In this document: in pieces, positions 45,188-56,518 of the stretch
Position numbering within the stretch: position 1 is the first letter of the stretch
Layout of the letters: each line of letters starts with the position of its first letter
Source: Asterias rubens
Lineage: Eukaryota; Echinodermata; Asteroidea; Forcipulatida; Asteriidae
NCBI RefSeq assembly: GCF_902459465.1
Contig: NC_047066.1
Span: 21,579,047 to 21,643,046 of the forward strand
Reading direction: 5' to 3'
DNA length: 64,000 bases
Position numbers and translations under genes: made by a program
The notes under the pieces: generated by a model
What the model saw: the letters and a program-made list of their open reading frames with translations, nothing else
The model's database searches: none
Told to the model about the DNA's origin: nothing

Positions 45188-45290
45188 TGGGTAAAATCTC
45201 TTATGAAGGAGTGGTGGCTCTACAAAGAGCCGGTTTGGTCTCGACGTTTCGAACAGTATACTCTGCTCGTCTTCGTGAGGACGTCATGCA
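45188..45290 (-). repeat. Histone-type stem-loop repeat, copy 3
   Basis: On the minus strand: GAAGACGAGCAGAGTATACT, GTTCGAAACGTCGAGACC, AAACC and the hairpin GGCTCTTTGTAGAGCC (45216-45231), then ACCACTCCTTCATAAGAG. It is the fullest copy. The stem is intact and the loop has two changes. The preceding CGAGCAG...CTGTTCG is itself a 7-bp hairpin. Confidence 0.65.
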
Positions 45291-45384
45291 CTAAGGGCCA
45301 ACCCCAAGTAACCCAATACACAAGCAGGGCACTTGAAGCTGACCCGGGTGAGCCCCCGGAAAGTGACTTCAAAGCTATTCGAAC

Positions 45385-45436
45385 GTACCGGGGGAAGACC
45401 GGGGTCGACCCAGGGAAGCTAATCGAACGCACCCAT
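45385..45436. repeat. Palindromic MITE (GGTCGACCC family), half copy
   Basis: Only the right arm is present: ACCGGGGTCGACCCAGG then AAGCTAATCGAACGCACCC. The left arm and centre are absent. Confidence 0.65.
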
Positions 45437-45809
45437 ATTGATCAATGAGCCTGAACATTGATCTCTATTAGGCATAAATAAATAAAATTATGCTGGCGTA
45501 ACCTGACCTACCCTAAAAATATTGTTGAATATTTAATGATTAAAATCTATTAAAGACATAAAAATAAAATAAATGTCATAAAGAGTTTAAAAATATTATA
45601 CTATTGTGTGTAGCCTTGTTTTCTTTTGTTATCGTGTATACTACTGGCTTAAACATTTAGAATACATGTCATTTTCGTTGCTGGGAGGGGTGAACAAATC
45701 AATACCTACTGTACCTATACCCTATAATTATTTTGGGGCCCGTTACGCCAACATAACATATATATTTTTATGACATTTTTGAGAATAGAGATTAATGAGC
45801 CTGAACATC

Positions 45810-46905
45810 TAATAATAATAATAATAATAATAATAATAAGACTTGTAATGCGCACATATCCACCCTGCTGGGTGTTCAAGGCGCAGTAAAACCAAAAACA
45901 AAACAAAAACAAAACACAACACAAAGGAAAAAAGAAACAACAAAATTAGTCATTGAAAACCTGTGACATAAGATAAGTTTTGAGAAGAGACTTTAATTTT
46001 GCAGTACAAAGACAAGATCGAAGATTAAGTGGTAGAGAGTTCCAGATGCGTGGCGCGGCTGAAGAAAAAGACCTGTCACCCCATGAGTGTCGAGACTTGG
46101 GTTCAATGAGGAGAAGCATAGAACTTGATCGAAGATTCCTTGATGGAGTGTAAACTTGAAGCAGTTCAGATATATAGTGGGGAGCCTTGCCATTAAGAGC
46201 TTTGTGGACAATGAGCATCAGCTTGAAGATGATTCGTTGAGAGATAGGGAGCCAGTGTAGTTGTTTCAGAATGGGGGTGATAGAACAGGATTTTCTAGAC
46301 AGTGTCACAATGCGGGCAGCAGTATTTTGGAGCCGTTGAAGTCTGGAAATCTGGTTGTTAGGAAGACTGTAGAGAAGAGCATTGCCGTTGTCAAGACGAG
46401 AAGTAACAAATGCGTGAATGACCTTTTCAGTGGCACTTTTGTCCAAGTACTCGCGAATCTTACCTATATTCCTGATGTGATATGATGATAAACGAACAAT
46501 GTTGTTGATGTGTGGCTGAAGTGTCATTGATGAATAAAAAATACTCCTAAGTTCCGAGCTTTCAGCGAGGGAGCTATCCGAGCATCACCGATGGAGATGT
46601 ATGGCACTGAAACCTTAGTTAACTGTTGACGTGACCCAAATAGAAGGAACTCTGTCTTATCATCATTTAACTTCAGGAAGTTTTGTTGTGTCCAACGCCG
46701 AATCTCTTGGATGCATTTCTCAAGTCTTGCAATAGATGCATTGGCGTTTTCTTGAGAAGATTTAAACGTGATGTATAGCTGAGTGTCGTCTGCGTACACA
46801 TGGTAATTGAGATTAAATTTCAGGATGATGTCACGAATCGGTAAAGTGTATAGCGTAAACCACTGCGGGCCGAGTACCGACCCCTTTGGCACAGAGTAGT
46901 TCAAA
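45810..46905 (-). mobile_element. 5'-truncated non-LTR retrotransposon (CR1/L2/jockey-like reverse transcriptase)
   Basis: The minus-strand frame 46524-46904 encodes the reverse transcriptase part with VPKGSVLGP and the catalytic YADDTQLY, then LNDDKTEFLLFGS. The next frame, 45946-46527, continues with SRLDNGNALLYSLP, LQNTAARIV, HWLPISQRI and WNSLPLNLR, the usual post-RT region. One frameshift near 46525 separates them. The endonuclease and upstream parts are missing. The 3' end has GCGCCTTGAACACCC and an (ATT)n tail at 45812-45838. It is inactive. Confidence 0.88.
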
Positions 46906-46966
46906 ACAACAGGGTCACACTTCGAGGAGGCTCATTGCGGATAAAGACAGGAGTCCATCCTACTTG

Positions 46967-47287
46967 GAGCAAGTTCGAGTGGGCACAATTAGTCGACCCG
47001 TGGTAGACTACTGACCAGCAACGTACATGCGCAGTGTCGCACCCACCCGAACGACTCATTTGGAAGTCTAGTCAACCTTCCGCCTTTTCACTACAGTGTC
47101 ACTGGTTCCCCTCTGCGCTTTACACATGTTAGAATGGAACATGCTGTTGGGACCAGTGGAGAAACCATTGGCTCGAGGCTGGTTCCAAATGGTCGACCAC
47201 AGTATAGTCAACCAATGGTCGACCAGCCTGGGTTCGAGCGCAAATGGTCAACCTTTAGTTAACCATTGTGCACACTCGAACTTGCTC
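46967..47287. mobile_element. Inverted-repeat element, about 320 bp
   Basis: Left GAGCAAGTTCGAGTGGGCAC and right GTGCACACTCGAACTTGCTC are near-perfect complements. The interior repeats AATGGTCGACCA and GGTCAACC motifs several times. It has no coding capacity. The superfamily is unclear. Confidence 0.7.
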
Positions 47288-47358
47288 TTGGTATGATGCT
47301 TGTACTTGGGAACGAGGTTGGCTAGCACCAACTACAAGCTGAAAGTCACCCTCTTTTG

Positions 47359-47542
47359 TATGGCCCTTTTCGAAACCACAGCTTTGGATTTGGATTGGGC
47401 TTCAGGTTCAGTCCTCTCGTCTGAAGCCCTGAGCGCCTACATGCAAAGCAGGCGCAGTTTGTCAAAACAACCGCGGGGCCAAGCTAGCCTGAGCCGAATC
47501 AGTTGAACTTCAACTTGAAGCCGTGGTTTCGAAAGGGCCATA
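47359..47542. mobile_element. Inverted-repeat element flanked by TA
   Basis: Left TATGGCCCTTTTCGAAACCA and right TGGTTTCGAAAGGGCCATA pair, with further complementarity inside (CAGCTT / AAGCCG). The TA at each end would fit a Tc1/mariner-type target. The element at about 41712-41864 looks like an older relative. Confidence 0.65.
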
Positions 47543-49190
47543 TTTTGAAGGGGCGTTGTTATTGTGTGCACCTACTTCTGCTTTTCTGGGTTCTATTTCT
47601 ACCCCCATTCGGGAAAAGTTAAAGTGTTTCTTCGAACTAGCTCGTTTGACTTTCTTTTTTGACTACTGGTGACTACAAGTAAAAACTATACTAGTATCCA
47701 GGTGTGTATAGGCTATTATTATCAGAGCAGTTAACTTAAAAAAATGTGTTATTTTGAAAGATTAGATCGTTTTGTACGAAGCAAATCGGTCTGTATATAA
47801 TTATAATCATCCATTGGCATTATTACGTGCCTTGTTGACATGGCGGAAAGTGTGTGGGTGTAAGAAACGACGTAAAAATGTCCAAAAAACACATAGCCTA
47901 CAACTAATAATAATAAATGATGTTCAGTTGAAATAGCACAATCAAATTTTCAAGTAACAAACTAATATGTAAACATATACTATATAGCCTATCTAATAGG
48001 CCCTAATTAATGTAGACAGAATGTACAGCATTAGAACAAAATTTATTAATTAGGGAACTTCAAAGACTTTGGGGCTTATTGACAATGATTGATTGACTGT
48101 TATGTTGTGTCAGCGCATAGCTGAATGTCAGCTCTGATTCTAGAAAGTATTTCAATTGAATGTTTTGTTTACACCTGCAACACTTGGCACCGCACATAAG
48201 CAGCTGTCCTTGGCGTTTACATAAGGCCATCATATATAGAGAGCTTTATGTACCAGTAACACATGTGACATGGGGTATTATAAACAAAGTTTTATTTTCA
48301 ATAACCTAGGCCTTTTATGTCATTCAAGTTCTTCATCATCATGGCATTAACAGTAGGCCTTTTTATTTTTTAACTTAATCAATAAGTTTAATTGTAAGTT
48401 GACCTAGGTTTAGTTATCTTTACTATTTATTTGCAATTTCCTCATGCGATTAGTGTTTAAGTAAGGTACGTTTATGACCAATCGCAGTCTGGGCATTCCA
48501 CTACGGGAGGGTTATACCGCCTCTGGAAGTTACCTCAATTTTATACATTAATTTTTTAATTATTTATTTTGTACAACTTTTGTGTTGATGGAGCTTTACC
48601 ATTAACTTCAGTTTCCCTTTAGTTTCTTAGCTATAAGAAATTGCAGATAATTATAATTGTCCAAACCGCTTATTGTTGGAATATTGGCAGTTGATCGAAA
48701 CAGAAATCACAATGTTGCGACTGACCCAACTATTTTATTTATTTTTTGCTGAGCAAAGGAATTTGCTTAGCAATATTTTCTGCAACAAATGAAATTGGGC
48801 CGCGATATCAAGGTGTGCTAAATTAAGGTAAGGTATACCACTGATATTCAGAAAAGCAGATCTCCTCTGATTTTCAACACCAGTGTTTTGTAGGTCTCCG
48901 AGACCGTTCTTGCCATGGTCTTGGTGATCTTGGACAGGCTGGTTTTTGTCTTGGTCTCGGGTGTACTGGTCTTGACAGATAAACACACCATTCAAACAAC
49001 TTATGACGTGCTTCGATTGCTTTCAATGAATGAAATAGAAAATAGGAAATTGTTATTTGGGGCAGCTTCTAATGCTGTTTCCAGTAGATGCATTTGTACT
49101 TGTAGGAATTCAATTAAAACAGTGAGGTTTAATAAGACTTGAACAACTCTTACCTCCACTTACAGGTTGTTTTTAAAATTATATTTTGCA
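47543..49190. other. Upstream flank of the first TRIM gene
   Basis: AT-rich with a short fragment of the second MITE family at 48745-48802 and a run of CTTGGTCT-like words near 48890-48970. From about 48830 the sequence is homologous to the flank of the second TRIM gene (about 52360). ATTTTGCAG at 49182-49190 looks like a splice acceptor, so a non-coding first exon may lie upstream. Confidence 0.45.
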
Positions 49191-49215
49191 GGTTCTGTCG
49201 TATTACGATTTTACA

Positions 49216-51222
49216 ATGGCAACCGGTGGTATCACAGTTGAATCAGTTCTGGGGAAGATCAGCAGGGATCATCTTGAATGTGCAGTCTGTTCAGACAACT
49301 TTAAGAATCCCAAAGTTCTGGACTGTCTGCACACATTCTGCCTTAAATGCCTCCGCGAGATGAGAACACGGCAAGATCCTAAAAACAAGAAGCTCATCTG
49401 TCCGATATGTAGAAAAGAAACAAATTTGGAGAAGATCGAAGTAGATGATCTGCCTCATAATTTCACTCTAGATGCTTTGGTGGATGAGCTATATGTACAT
49501 CAGAAGCTTCTGGGGAATGAACCATCGCGTGTCACATGTCAGTCATGTGAGGAAGAAGATCGGACAGCCGTTTCAAGATGTATGGATTGTGACCACTTTC
49601 TATGTCAGGACTGCAAACAAGCTCATGGTCGTTTAGCCGTTACGAGATCTCACACTACCTACTCACTTGATCAGTTTCGTTCTGGAGAGATCGTCTACAA
49701 AAGTAAATTGAGAGAACACATTCCAAAATGCCAGAAGCACTTAGACCAGAGTCTAAGCATTTACTGCAATACCTGTGAGCAGATGGCATGCACTACCTGT
49801 AGTGTACTAAATCATGGGCAACATGCCCTCGTTGGCATACCCGAAGCATATGACAGCTTCAAACAACAGGTGGCAGATCTGGTTTCAAAGGTGAAGAATA
49901 AGATCAAAGAGCTCAAGGATGCCAAAGACACAGCAAACATGTTGCAGAAGAAGTTGGACACATCATTTGCTGAAACTACGAGGAAGATTTCCCAAAAAGC
50001 CAACGATGTGGTTGCAAAGCTCATAGATGAAGAGAAGAAGTTGACGCAAGAGACCGAGAAGATTTACATAGAAAGGTCTGAGACATTTAACACTTCTGCC
50101 GTTAAAAACAGCAACGAAGCAGACCACTCGGAGCAGAAGCTAGCTGATGTGTGCAGTCTAATGGCTGAAACAAACCGCTACGAGGTGCTAGACCTCAAGC
50201 AGAAAGTATTGTTTAATCTCAAAGAACTAACAGAGAAAAAACCAACAATCGCACCTGAACACTTGTCAATGTTTGATTATAAGGAAGAAGAAGATTCCTT
50301 TGGGAAATTGGTATTGAAAGACCAAACGAACATTGTGCCTATGCCTCGGGGTCCGCTCTTAAACCAATCCACTACAACTAAAGACAACAAACTATTAAAA
50401 ATCCTGAAACACTCGTCTGTAAGTGTCAAGAAGGGGCAATGGGTATTAAAAACAGAATTGGCGAACAAGTTTTCTAATGCAAACTGTGTTGGAGTTTTTT
50501 CAAACAATAAAATTGTCGCTGTCGATAAAGGTGACAATACACTAGTAACTTTTTTTCCATTGCATAGGAGCGAGCGTCAATTCAAAGTCCTTTTCGATAA
50601 CGTACATTTGGATGGACTAACAGTGAATAGAGATAACAAGCTCATTGCCCTGGAAAGTCCGTATGTGAAAGTGTATGGTGATGATTCGTGTGTCACGTTC
50701 ATACCAGGTGATGGATCGAACGCCAAACCAGTAGGTATTGCAGTAAGTAAAGATAACATAATAGCGGTGAGCTTCGAAGACAGAGAGGAGATCTCTTTGC
50801 ACGAACTCGATGGCACCTTCATCAAACTACTAACGGCTCCAGGCGTTGGTAGATATTTGACTTTCTACAACAACCAAGTTATTTACACAACATCATCTTC
50901 TTCTAGAGCACTAATATCAATAGACTGCTCCACCGACACAATGGTGTCAGAATTTGGCATTGGCGACGACGATAGCAAATATATAAACCCTACTGATGTG
51001 TGTTGTGACCTTGATGGGAGTTTATACGTTTCATGGAAGGGATACACGGTTGAGATTCGCCACTACTATTACAACAAAAGTGATGGTGAAACCCTTAAAT
51101 ACATTACAGTAATCAAAGGGTGTGGTAGCGCGCGAAATATTCTCATCACACCCGGTGGTGAGTTAGTAGTAGCTGCGGGAAACACGGTTAAAATTTATCA
51201 TCGTGTGGAGACAGACGACTAG
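49216..51222 (+). CDS. TRIM-family protein with RING, two B-boxes, coiled coil and NHL-like propeller (copy 1)
   Basis: Intronless frame of 668 residues from the ATG that both TRIM copies share. The RING (C3HC4) uses C22, C25, C37, H39, C42, C45, C62 and C65. B-box 1 spans about 108-146 and B-box 2 about 172-203. A Lys/Glu-rich coiled coil runs to about 340. The C-terminal 270 residues carry repeated motifs such as NKIVAVDKGDNTLVTFF, GIAVSKDNIIAVS and NILITPGGELVVAAG, as in TRIM2/3/56-like NHL beta-propellers. It is a probable E3 ubiquitin ligase whose propeller binds the substrate or RNA; invertebrate members are often suspected in immunity, which is unproven here. A frame 10 codons longer (49186) crosses a likely splice acceptor and is less likely. 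Confidence 0.9.
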   Translation: MATGGITVESVLGKISRDHLECAVCSDNFKNPKVLDCLHTFCLKCLREMRTRQDPKNKKLICPICRKETNLEKIEVDDLPHNFTLDALVDELYVHQKLLGNEPSRVTCQSCEEEDRTAVSRCMDCDHFLCQDCKQAHGRLAVTRSHTTYSLDQFRSGEIVYKSKLREHIPKCQKHLDQSLSIYCNTCEQMACTTCSVLNHGQHALVGIPEAYDSFKQQVADLVSKVKNKIKELKDAKDTANMLQKKLDTSFAETTRKISQKANDVVAKLIDEEKKLTQETEKIYIERSETFNTSAVKNSNEADHSEQKLADVCSLMAETNRYEVLDLKQKVLFNLKELTEKKPTIAPEHLSMFDYKEEEDSFGKLVLKDQTNIVPMPRGPLLNQSTTTKDNKLLKILKHSSVSVKKGQWVLKTELANKFSNANCVGVFSNNKIVAVDKGDNTLVTFFPLHRSERQFKVLFDNVHLDGLTVNRDNKLIALESPYVKVYGDDSCVTFIPGDGSNAKPVGIAVSKDNIIAVSFEDREEISLHELDGTFIKLLTAPGVGRYLTFYNNQVIYTTSSSSRALISIDCSTDTMVSEFGIGDDDSKYINPTDVCCDLDGSLYVSWKGYTVEIRHYYYNKSDGETLKYITVIKGCGSARNILITPGGELVVAAGNTVKIYHRVETDD

Positions 51223-52722
51223 TAAATCAAGTACATGTAAAGCAACACTACACTAACCCCCTTGCTGACGTCACACGCGGTCCGGCTACAGAATGCGCAT
51301 GGTCTATAGGGGAGTCATCCGGCACCACGTGCACGTCACTAATGCTTAAACGCAGGAAATTTGACTGATGTCAACATCACATGATTTGTTTATCAAGATT
51401 CTTAGCTTTGCGCACTTGCCCTGTGCTTGCCCTGGTCATGGACCTTTTTGTTAATCAGAAATGTGATGCAATAATGATGTCACAATGCAGAAGAAATACA
51501 TAATCTAAACCACTAATGAAATCATTGACACCACTCACTGTTCAAAAATGCATTACCAAGTACCCATACCTTTTGAGCAGAACAACGAGTTTTTACTTTA
51601 ATGCAGGTATAACAATGTTGGTATGTGGTTCATATTTTGTGACTACCCATTCAATTTGGTGATGAAAGTTTTGCATACAAAATAATGAAACAGTGCAAGC
51701 CAGACAGTACATTATTCTAGTATCAACAACTATGAAATATTATTAGTTTCCATTGGACCTACACTGCATGCTTATCATCCCTTCTGCATGCTCTTTGGTA
51801 GACTTTGTTCCAAGTCTGCGATCGTGGTTTTTAGTATACCCGATAGCCAATAAATATTCCCTGAAATAGCGCCCTCTAGTATGTAGATTAACCTCTACCC
51901 ATACCTACGATCATGAGTTGGGGCACATGATAGCTAATCTGTGGGGGCGTTTTTCGTGGATACAGAGGAATAACCGCAATCTCAAACTTGAAATCAAGTC
52001 TAGCTCTTTGGGGGAGCTGGGACCACACATTGCGTATCTTTAAACAAAATACCACTTTCATCTACATATGCGTCAGTCCACAAAACGCACCAAATTATTT
52101 TTGTTTTATTTGTACATTATTAATACAATGGGGAGATCAATATAATTTACCACCAGGTGGTGTTTGAGGCCATGTGCGAATGTACTTAGCATAACATTTG
52201 TTCATCCTGTTGACTATTGTTATTGCACGAGTCACTGCGTGATTAAAAATGAGGTTTAAGTGCATTCAGGATATCGTCAAGTTATACATATATCACTAAT
52301 AGTAAACTTTAGATTAGGTTCAAGCCATGAAGATATCTGCAGTATATCAAGATATGGTAAATTCAGGTCGGGGTATACATGTAATAATATTAATATAACA
52401 TTATTGATATTCAAAAAAAGCAGATCCCATCCGACCATTGGTTTTCCATAATTATGCCATACAACCCAATGTCAGGTGGGAAAAATGAGAGACGTGCTTA
52501 TGTTATGAGTCTGTGACCGTTGCAATCATAACAGGAAACTGTAATGTTGGACAGCTATTAGTTGTTTCCCCAACTCATGAGTCACAGTCTTTCCTGTGGA
52601 TTTGTACTAGAAACTCCATCAACAGTAAGCTTTCAGACAAAACCACTTCTCACCACCACTTAGGCTACAGGTTGCTTTTTAAACTTAGTGTTTTGTGGAC
52701 TTTGTTGTATTACGATTTTACA
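51223..52722. other. Spacer between the TRIM genes
   Basis: The first part, to about 51700, is homologous to the 3' flank of copy 2 (GCTGACGTCACACGCGG against GCTGACGTAACACGCGG), and the part from about 52360 is homologous to the 5' flank of copy 1 (ATTCAAAAAAAGCAGATC against ATTCAGAAAAGCAGATC). The sequence between is unique. No other gene is seen. Confidence 0.6.
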
Positions 52723-54720
52723 ATGGCAACCGGTGGCATCACAGTTGAATCAGTTCTGGGGAAGATCAGCAGGGATCATCTTGAATGTGCAGTCTGTTCA
52801 GACAACTTTAAGAATCCCAAAGTTCTGGACTGTCTGCACACATTTTGTCTCAAATGCCTCCGCGAGATGAGAACACGGCAAGATCCTAAAAACAAGAAGC
52901 TCATCTGTCCGATATGTAGAAAAGAAACCAATTTGGAGAAGATCGAAGTAGATGATCTGCCTCATAATTTCACTCTAGATGCTTTGGTGGATGAGCTATA
53001 TGTACATCAGAAGCTTCTGGGGACTGAACCATCGCGTGTCACGTGTCAGTCATGTGAGGAAGAAGATCAGACAGCCGTTTCAAGATGTATGGATTGTGAT
53101 CACTTTCTTTGTCAGGATTGCCAACGAGCTCATGGCCGGTTGGCAGCTTTGAGATCTCACACGACCTACACACTTGATCAGTTTCGTTCTGGAGAGATCG
53201 TCTACACAAGTAAATTGAGAGAACACATTCCAAAATGCCAGAAGCACTTAGACCAGAGTCTAAGCATTTACTGCAATACCTGTGAGCAGATGGCATGCAC
53301 TACCTGTAGTGTACTAAATCATGGGCAACATGCCCTCGTTGGCATACCCGAAGCATATGACAACTTCAAACAACAGGTGGCAGATCTGGTTTCAAAGGTA
53401 AAAAATAAGACCAAAGAGCTCCAGGATGCCAAAGACACAGCAAACATGTTGCAGAAGAAGTTGGACACATCATTTGCTGAAACTACGAGGAAGATTTCCC
53501 AAAAAGCCAACGATGTGGTTGCAAAGCTCATAGATGAAGAGAGGAAGTTGACGCAAGAGACAGAGAAGATTTACAAAGAAAGGTCTGAGACATTTAACAC
53601 TTCTGCCGTTAAAAACAGCAACAAAGCAGACCACTCGGAGCAGAAGCTAGCTGATGTGTGCAGTCTAATGGCTGAAACAAACTGCTACGAGGTGCTAGAC
53701 CTCAAGCAGAAAATATTGTCTAATCTCAAAGAACTAACAAAGAAAAAACCAACAATCGCACCTGAATATCTGTCACTTTTTCACTTCGAGGAGGAAGAAG
53801 ATTCCATTGGGGAACTGGTTTTGAAAGACCCACCGAGTATCGTGCCTCAAACTCGGCCCTTACACAGTGGGGCTGCAGTTTATAATGGAGAGGAGCGGGT
53901 ATCACAAATCCTGAAACAATTGTCTCTTCAGACGAGTGTCAAACAAGGGCGGTGGGTAAAAAAAACAGAAGTATCGGACCAACTGGTCAATGCATGCTAT
54001 GTTGGAGTTTTTGCAAACAATAAAATTGTTGCTTCCGATTATGACAACAACACAATAGTAACCTTTTTTCCGTTGCGTAAGGGCAAGCGTCAATTCCAAG
54101 TCGCCTTAAATTACGTACGTTTTCACGGGTTAATAGTGAACAGGAATGACAAGCTCATAGCTCTTGCAAACACCTCAGTGAATGTGTATGGGGATGATTT
54201 GTGTGTTAAGTTCACACCAGGTACAAAACTAAACATCAAACCAGTAGGTATTGCAGTAAGTAAAGATAACATAATAGCAGTGAGCTACGAAGGCACTGGG
54301 AAAATCTCTTTACACAAACTCGATGGAACCTTCATCAAAATACTAACGGCTAAAGGGGTTCATAGATATTTGACTTTCCACAACAATAACGTGATTTACA
54401 CCCGTACCAAACCATGCTCTCAATCACTGGTATCAATAGATTGCTCCACTGGTAAAAAGGTGTTTACAGTCGACATTGATGACAACGACAACAGCAATAC
54501 TGACCCAACTGGTGTCTGTTGTGACAATGATGGAAGCATCTACGTAGCATCGCACAGACACACTGGGGAGATTCACCACTTCGGTCCCATGGGTGAACAC
54601 ATGGGGCTTGCCATCAAAGGGTGTGGTAAAGCGAGAAATATTCTCATCACACCAGGTGACGAGTTAGTGGTAGCTGCAGGAGACACGATTAACGTATATC
54701 ATCGTGTGCCAGACAGTTAA
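52723..54720 (+). CDS. TRIM-family protein with RING, two B-boxes, coiled coil and NHL-like propeller (copy 2)
   Basis: Intronless frame of 665 residues from the shared MATGG start; 70 further codons upstream are open but match the untranslated flank of copy 1. All RING and B-box ligands are conserved and the first ~345 residues differ from copy 1 at only scattered positions (for example K134 to R, V142 to A). From there on the propeller is clearly diverged, with substitutions clustered between the shared blade motifs (NKIVASDYDNNTIVTFF, GIAVSKDNIIAVSYE, NILITPGDELVVAAG). The likely role is as for copy 1, with a different recognition surface. The TTTTGCAG found upstream of copy 1 reads TTTTGTGG here, so that acceptor is lost; both copies keep an earlier ACAG|GTTG. 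Confidence 0.9.
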   Translation: MATGGITVESVLGKISRDHLECAVCSDNFKNPKVLDCLHTFCLKCLREMRTRQDPKNKKLICPICRKETNLEKIEVDDLPHNFTLDALVDELYVHQKLLGTEPSRVTCQSCEEEDQTAVSRCMDCDHFLCQDCQRAHGRLAALRSHTTYTLDQFRSGEIVYTSKLREHIPKCQKHLDQSLSIYCNTCEQMACTTCSVLNHGQHALVGIPEAYDNFKQQVADLVSKVKNKTKELQDAKDTANMLQKKLDTSFAETTRKISQKANDVVAKLIDEERKLTQETEKIYKERSETFNTSAVKNSNKADHSEQKLADVCSLMAETNCYEVLDLKQKILSNLKELTKKKPTIAPEYLSLFHFEEEEDSIGELVLKDPPSIVPQTRPLHSGAAVYNGEERVSQILKQLSLQTSVKQGRWVKKTEVSDQLVNACYVGVFANNKIVASDYDNNTIVTFFPLRKGKRQFQVALNYVRFHGLIVNRNDKLIALANTSVNVYGDDLCVKFTPGTKLNIKPVGIAVSKDNIIAVSYEGTGKISLHKLDGTFIKILTAKGVHRYLTFHNNNVIYTRTKPCSQSLVSIDCSTGKKVFTVDIDDNDNSNTDPTGVCCDNDGSIYVASHRHTGEIHHFGPMGEHMGLAIKGCGKARNILITPGDELVVAAGDTINVYHRVPDS

Positions 54721-56134
54721 AGGACTGGAAACGGGAATACAACCTAACTTCTACTTTACTCACCCCTGCTGACGTAACACGCGGCTACACTGCCATAGTC
54801 TTTTAGGGGAATCAGGCGCAATGCTCACAGAAACTAGACTGACGTCATTTTCATGATCTGTTTACCAACATGCTTAGCCTGAGCATGTGCCCGACTTTGA
54901 GGTCATTGGCCTTTGGTCAATCAGAACTGTTGATATAAAGCATGCAATAATTGTATAATATTGTCATTGTTAATACGAAATGTATACTCTGAAGTGTTAA
55001 TGAAATCATTGACAACTCACTATTCAAAAATACATTATCAAGTACCCATACCTTTTTAAGTACCACTTTTCACTTAATGATAGATAAAACAATGTTGTAA
55101 AAAATGTATGATTTGAGGCATTGCATGGTGAGGTATCAATATATATTTGGTTTGCGGGAACACCATGGTGTTGTTCTGCATGCCAAGTATATAATGTTGT
55201 AATAGTTCATATTTTGTCACATTTGTAAATACCTTGTACAATTTGGTGATGGAAATTGTGTATTATAAAAACAATTCAACAAGGCATACAGACAACGCAA
55301 TACAAAATACATATTGCATGGTCTGAGAGTGCAAGATATAGAGCGAGCAAAACACAAAATGCATGTTATGAAACTCCATTTTGTCTTGATTTAAAACTAA
55401 AGAATTAAACCGTAGTTAATAATGGATTTGTATCAACAAGTATAGATTGGTTTGTAAACATCTGATGGGGGAAAGTATACATTGACTGGAAATGTCTGTT
55501 GCTAACATACATGTAATACCGGTACAAAATAAGAGCAACAATTGGTCCAATTTGACATAAACTTGTTTTATTAATCTTTTTGACAAATACTTGTTATTTA
55601 TTTATTTAGATTTTTATATTTGCATCTCCGCTCATTCTTAAAGAATTGGCCCAAACTTCATCAAGCTAGAAAACAGAACATAGTGCACGAAACTCCAGTT
55701 GTTCTAAAAAAGAACAACTGCCACAAACCAATTAGCCCTAACTCCGCTTTAACATTCTATAATTTGTTCAGAATGTTGCCAGTAAACTCACCTGTATGGC
55801 TATAGGCTTAAACCAGGCAACCCATATGATACCTAAAAGCCGGAGTGGTGGTAAATGAAGTAGACCAATTTCAAGGCCAGCCACCATCTAAATGTATCGA
55901 TCCTAGCTGGTATTCAGTACCCTGCTTAGCAAAAGTGTTGTGCTTAACAGCTTCATGAAGTTTGCCATTGTATCTATGTATTGTAAGTTTTAAATATAAC
56001 ACATACGTCAAATGTGTACAGCATAAGGCTAAGAAAGGCTTGTAGATATTGGTCGCTTAATTCAATGTAGTTTTAACAAGTAAGTTTTAATATAAGAAGT
56101 AACAGCATGAAGTGTCACATTGTCATCTTTCCTA

Positions 56135-56518
56135 TTAAAGGCACTGGACACTTACGGTAATTACTCAAAATAATTGTCAGCATAATAACTTACTTGGTAA
56201 TGAGCAACGGAGACCTGTTGATAGTGTAAAACATTGAGAGAAACGGCTCTCTCTGAAGTATCGTAATTTTTGAGAAAGAAGTAATTCCTCACTAAAATAT
56301 TTGAATTGAATTCGAGATCTCAGCTGAGGTCTCAAAATGAAGCATCTGAAAGCACACAACTTGAAGGGTGTTTTTTCTTCCATCATTCTCTCGCAACTTC
56401 GACGACCAATTGAGTTCAAACTTTCACAGGTTTGTTATTTTATGCATATGAGATACACATGTACATCAAGTGAGAAGACTGATCTTTGACAATAACCAAA
56501 GGTGTCCAGTGCCTTTAA
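56135..56518 (+). mobile_element. TTAA-MITE copy 5
   Basis: TTAAAGGCACTGGACACTTA to GGTGTCCAGTGCCTTTAA, 384 bp, same orientation as copy 3. The central hairpin has decayed to GAGATCTCAGCTGAGGTCTC. Confidence 0.85.

Noticed and set aside
52513-52722. Seventy-codon N-terminal extension of the second TRIM protein
   Set aside because: Copy 1 has stops in the homologous flank and both copies share the MATGG start, so the extra codons are open by chance.
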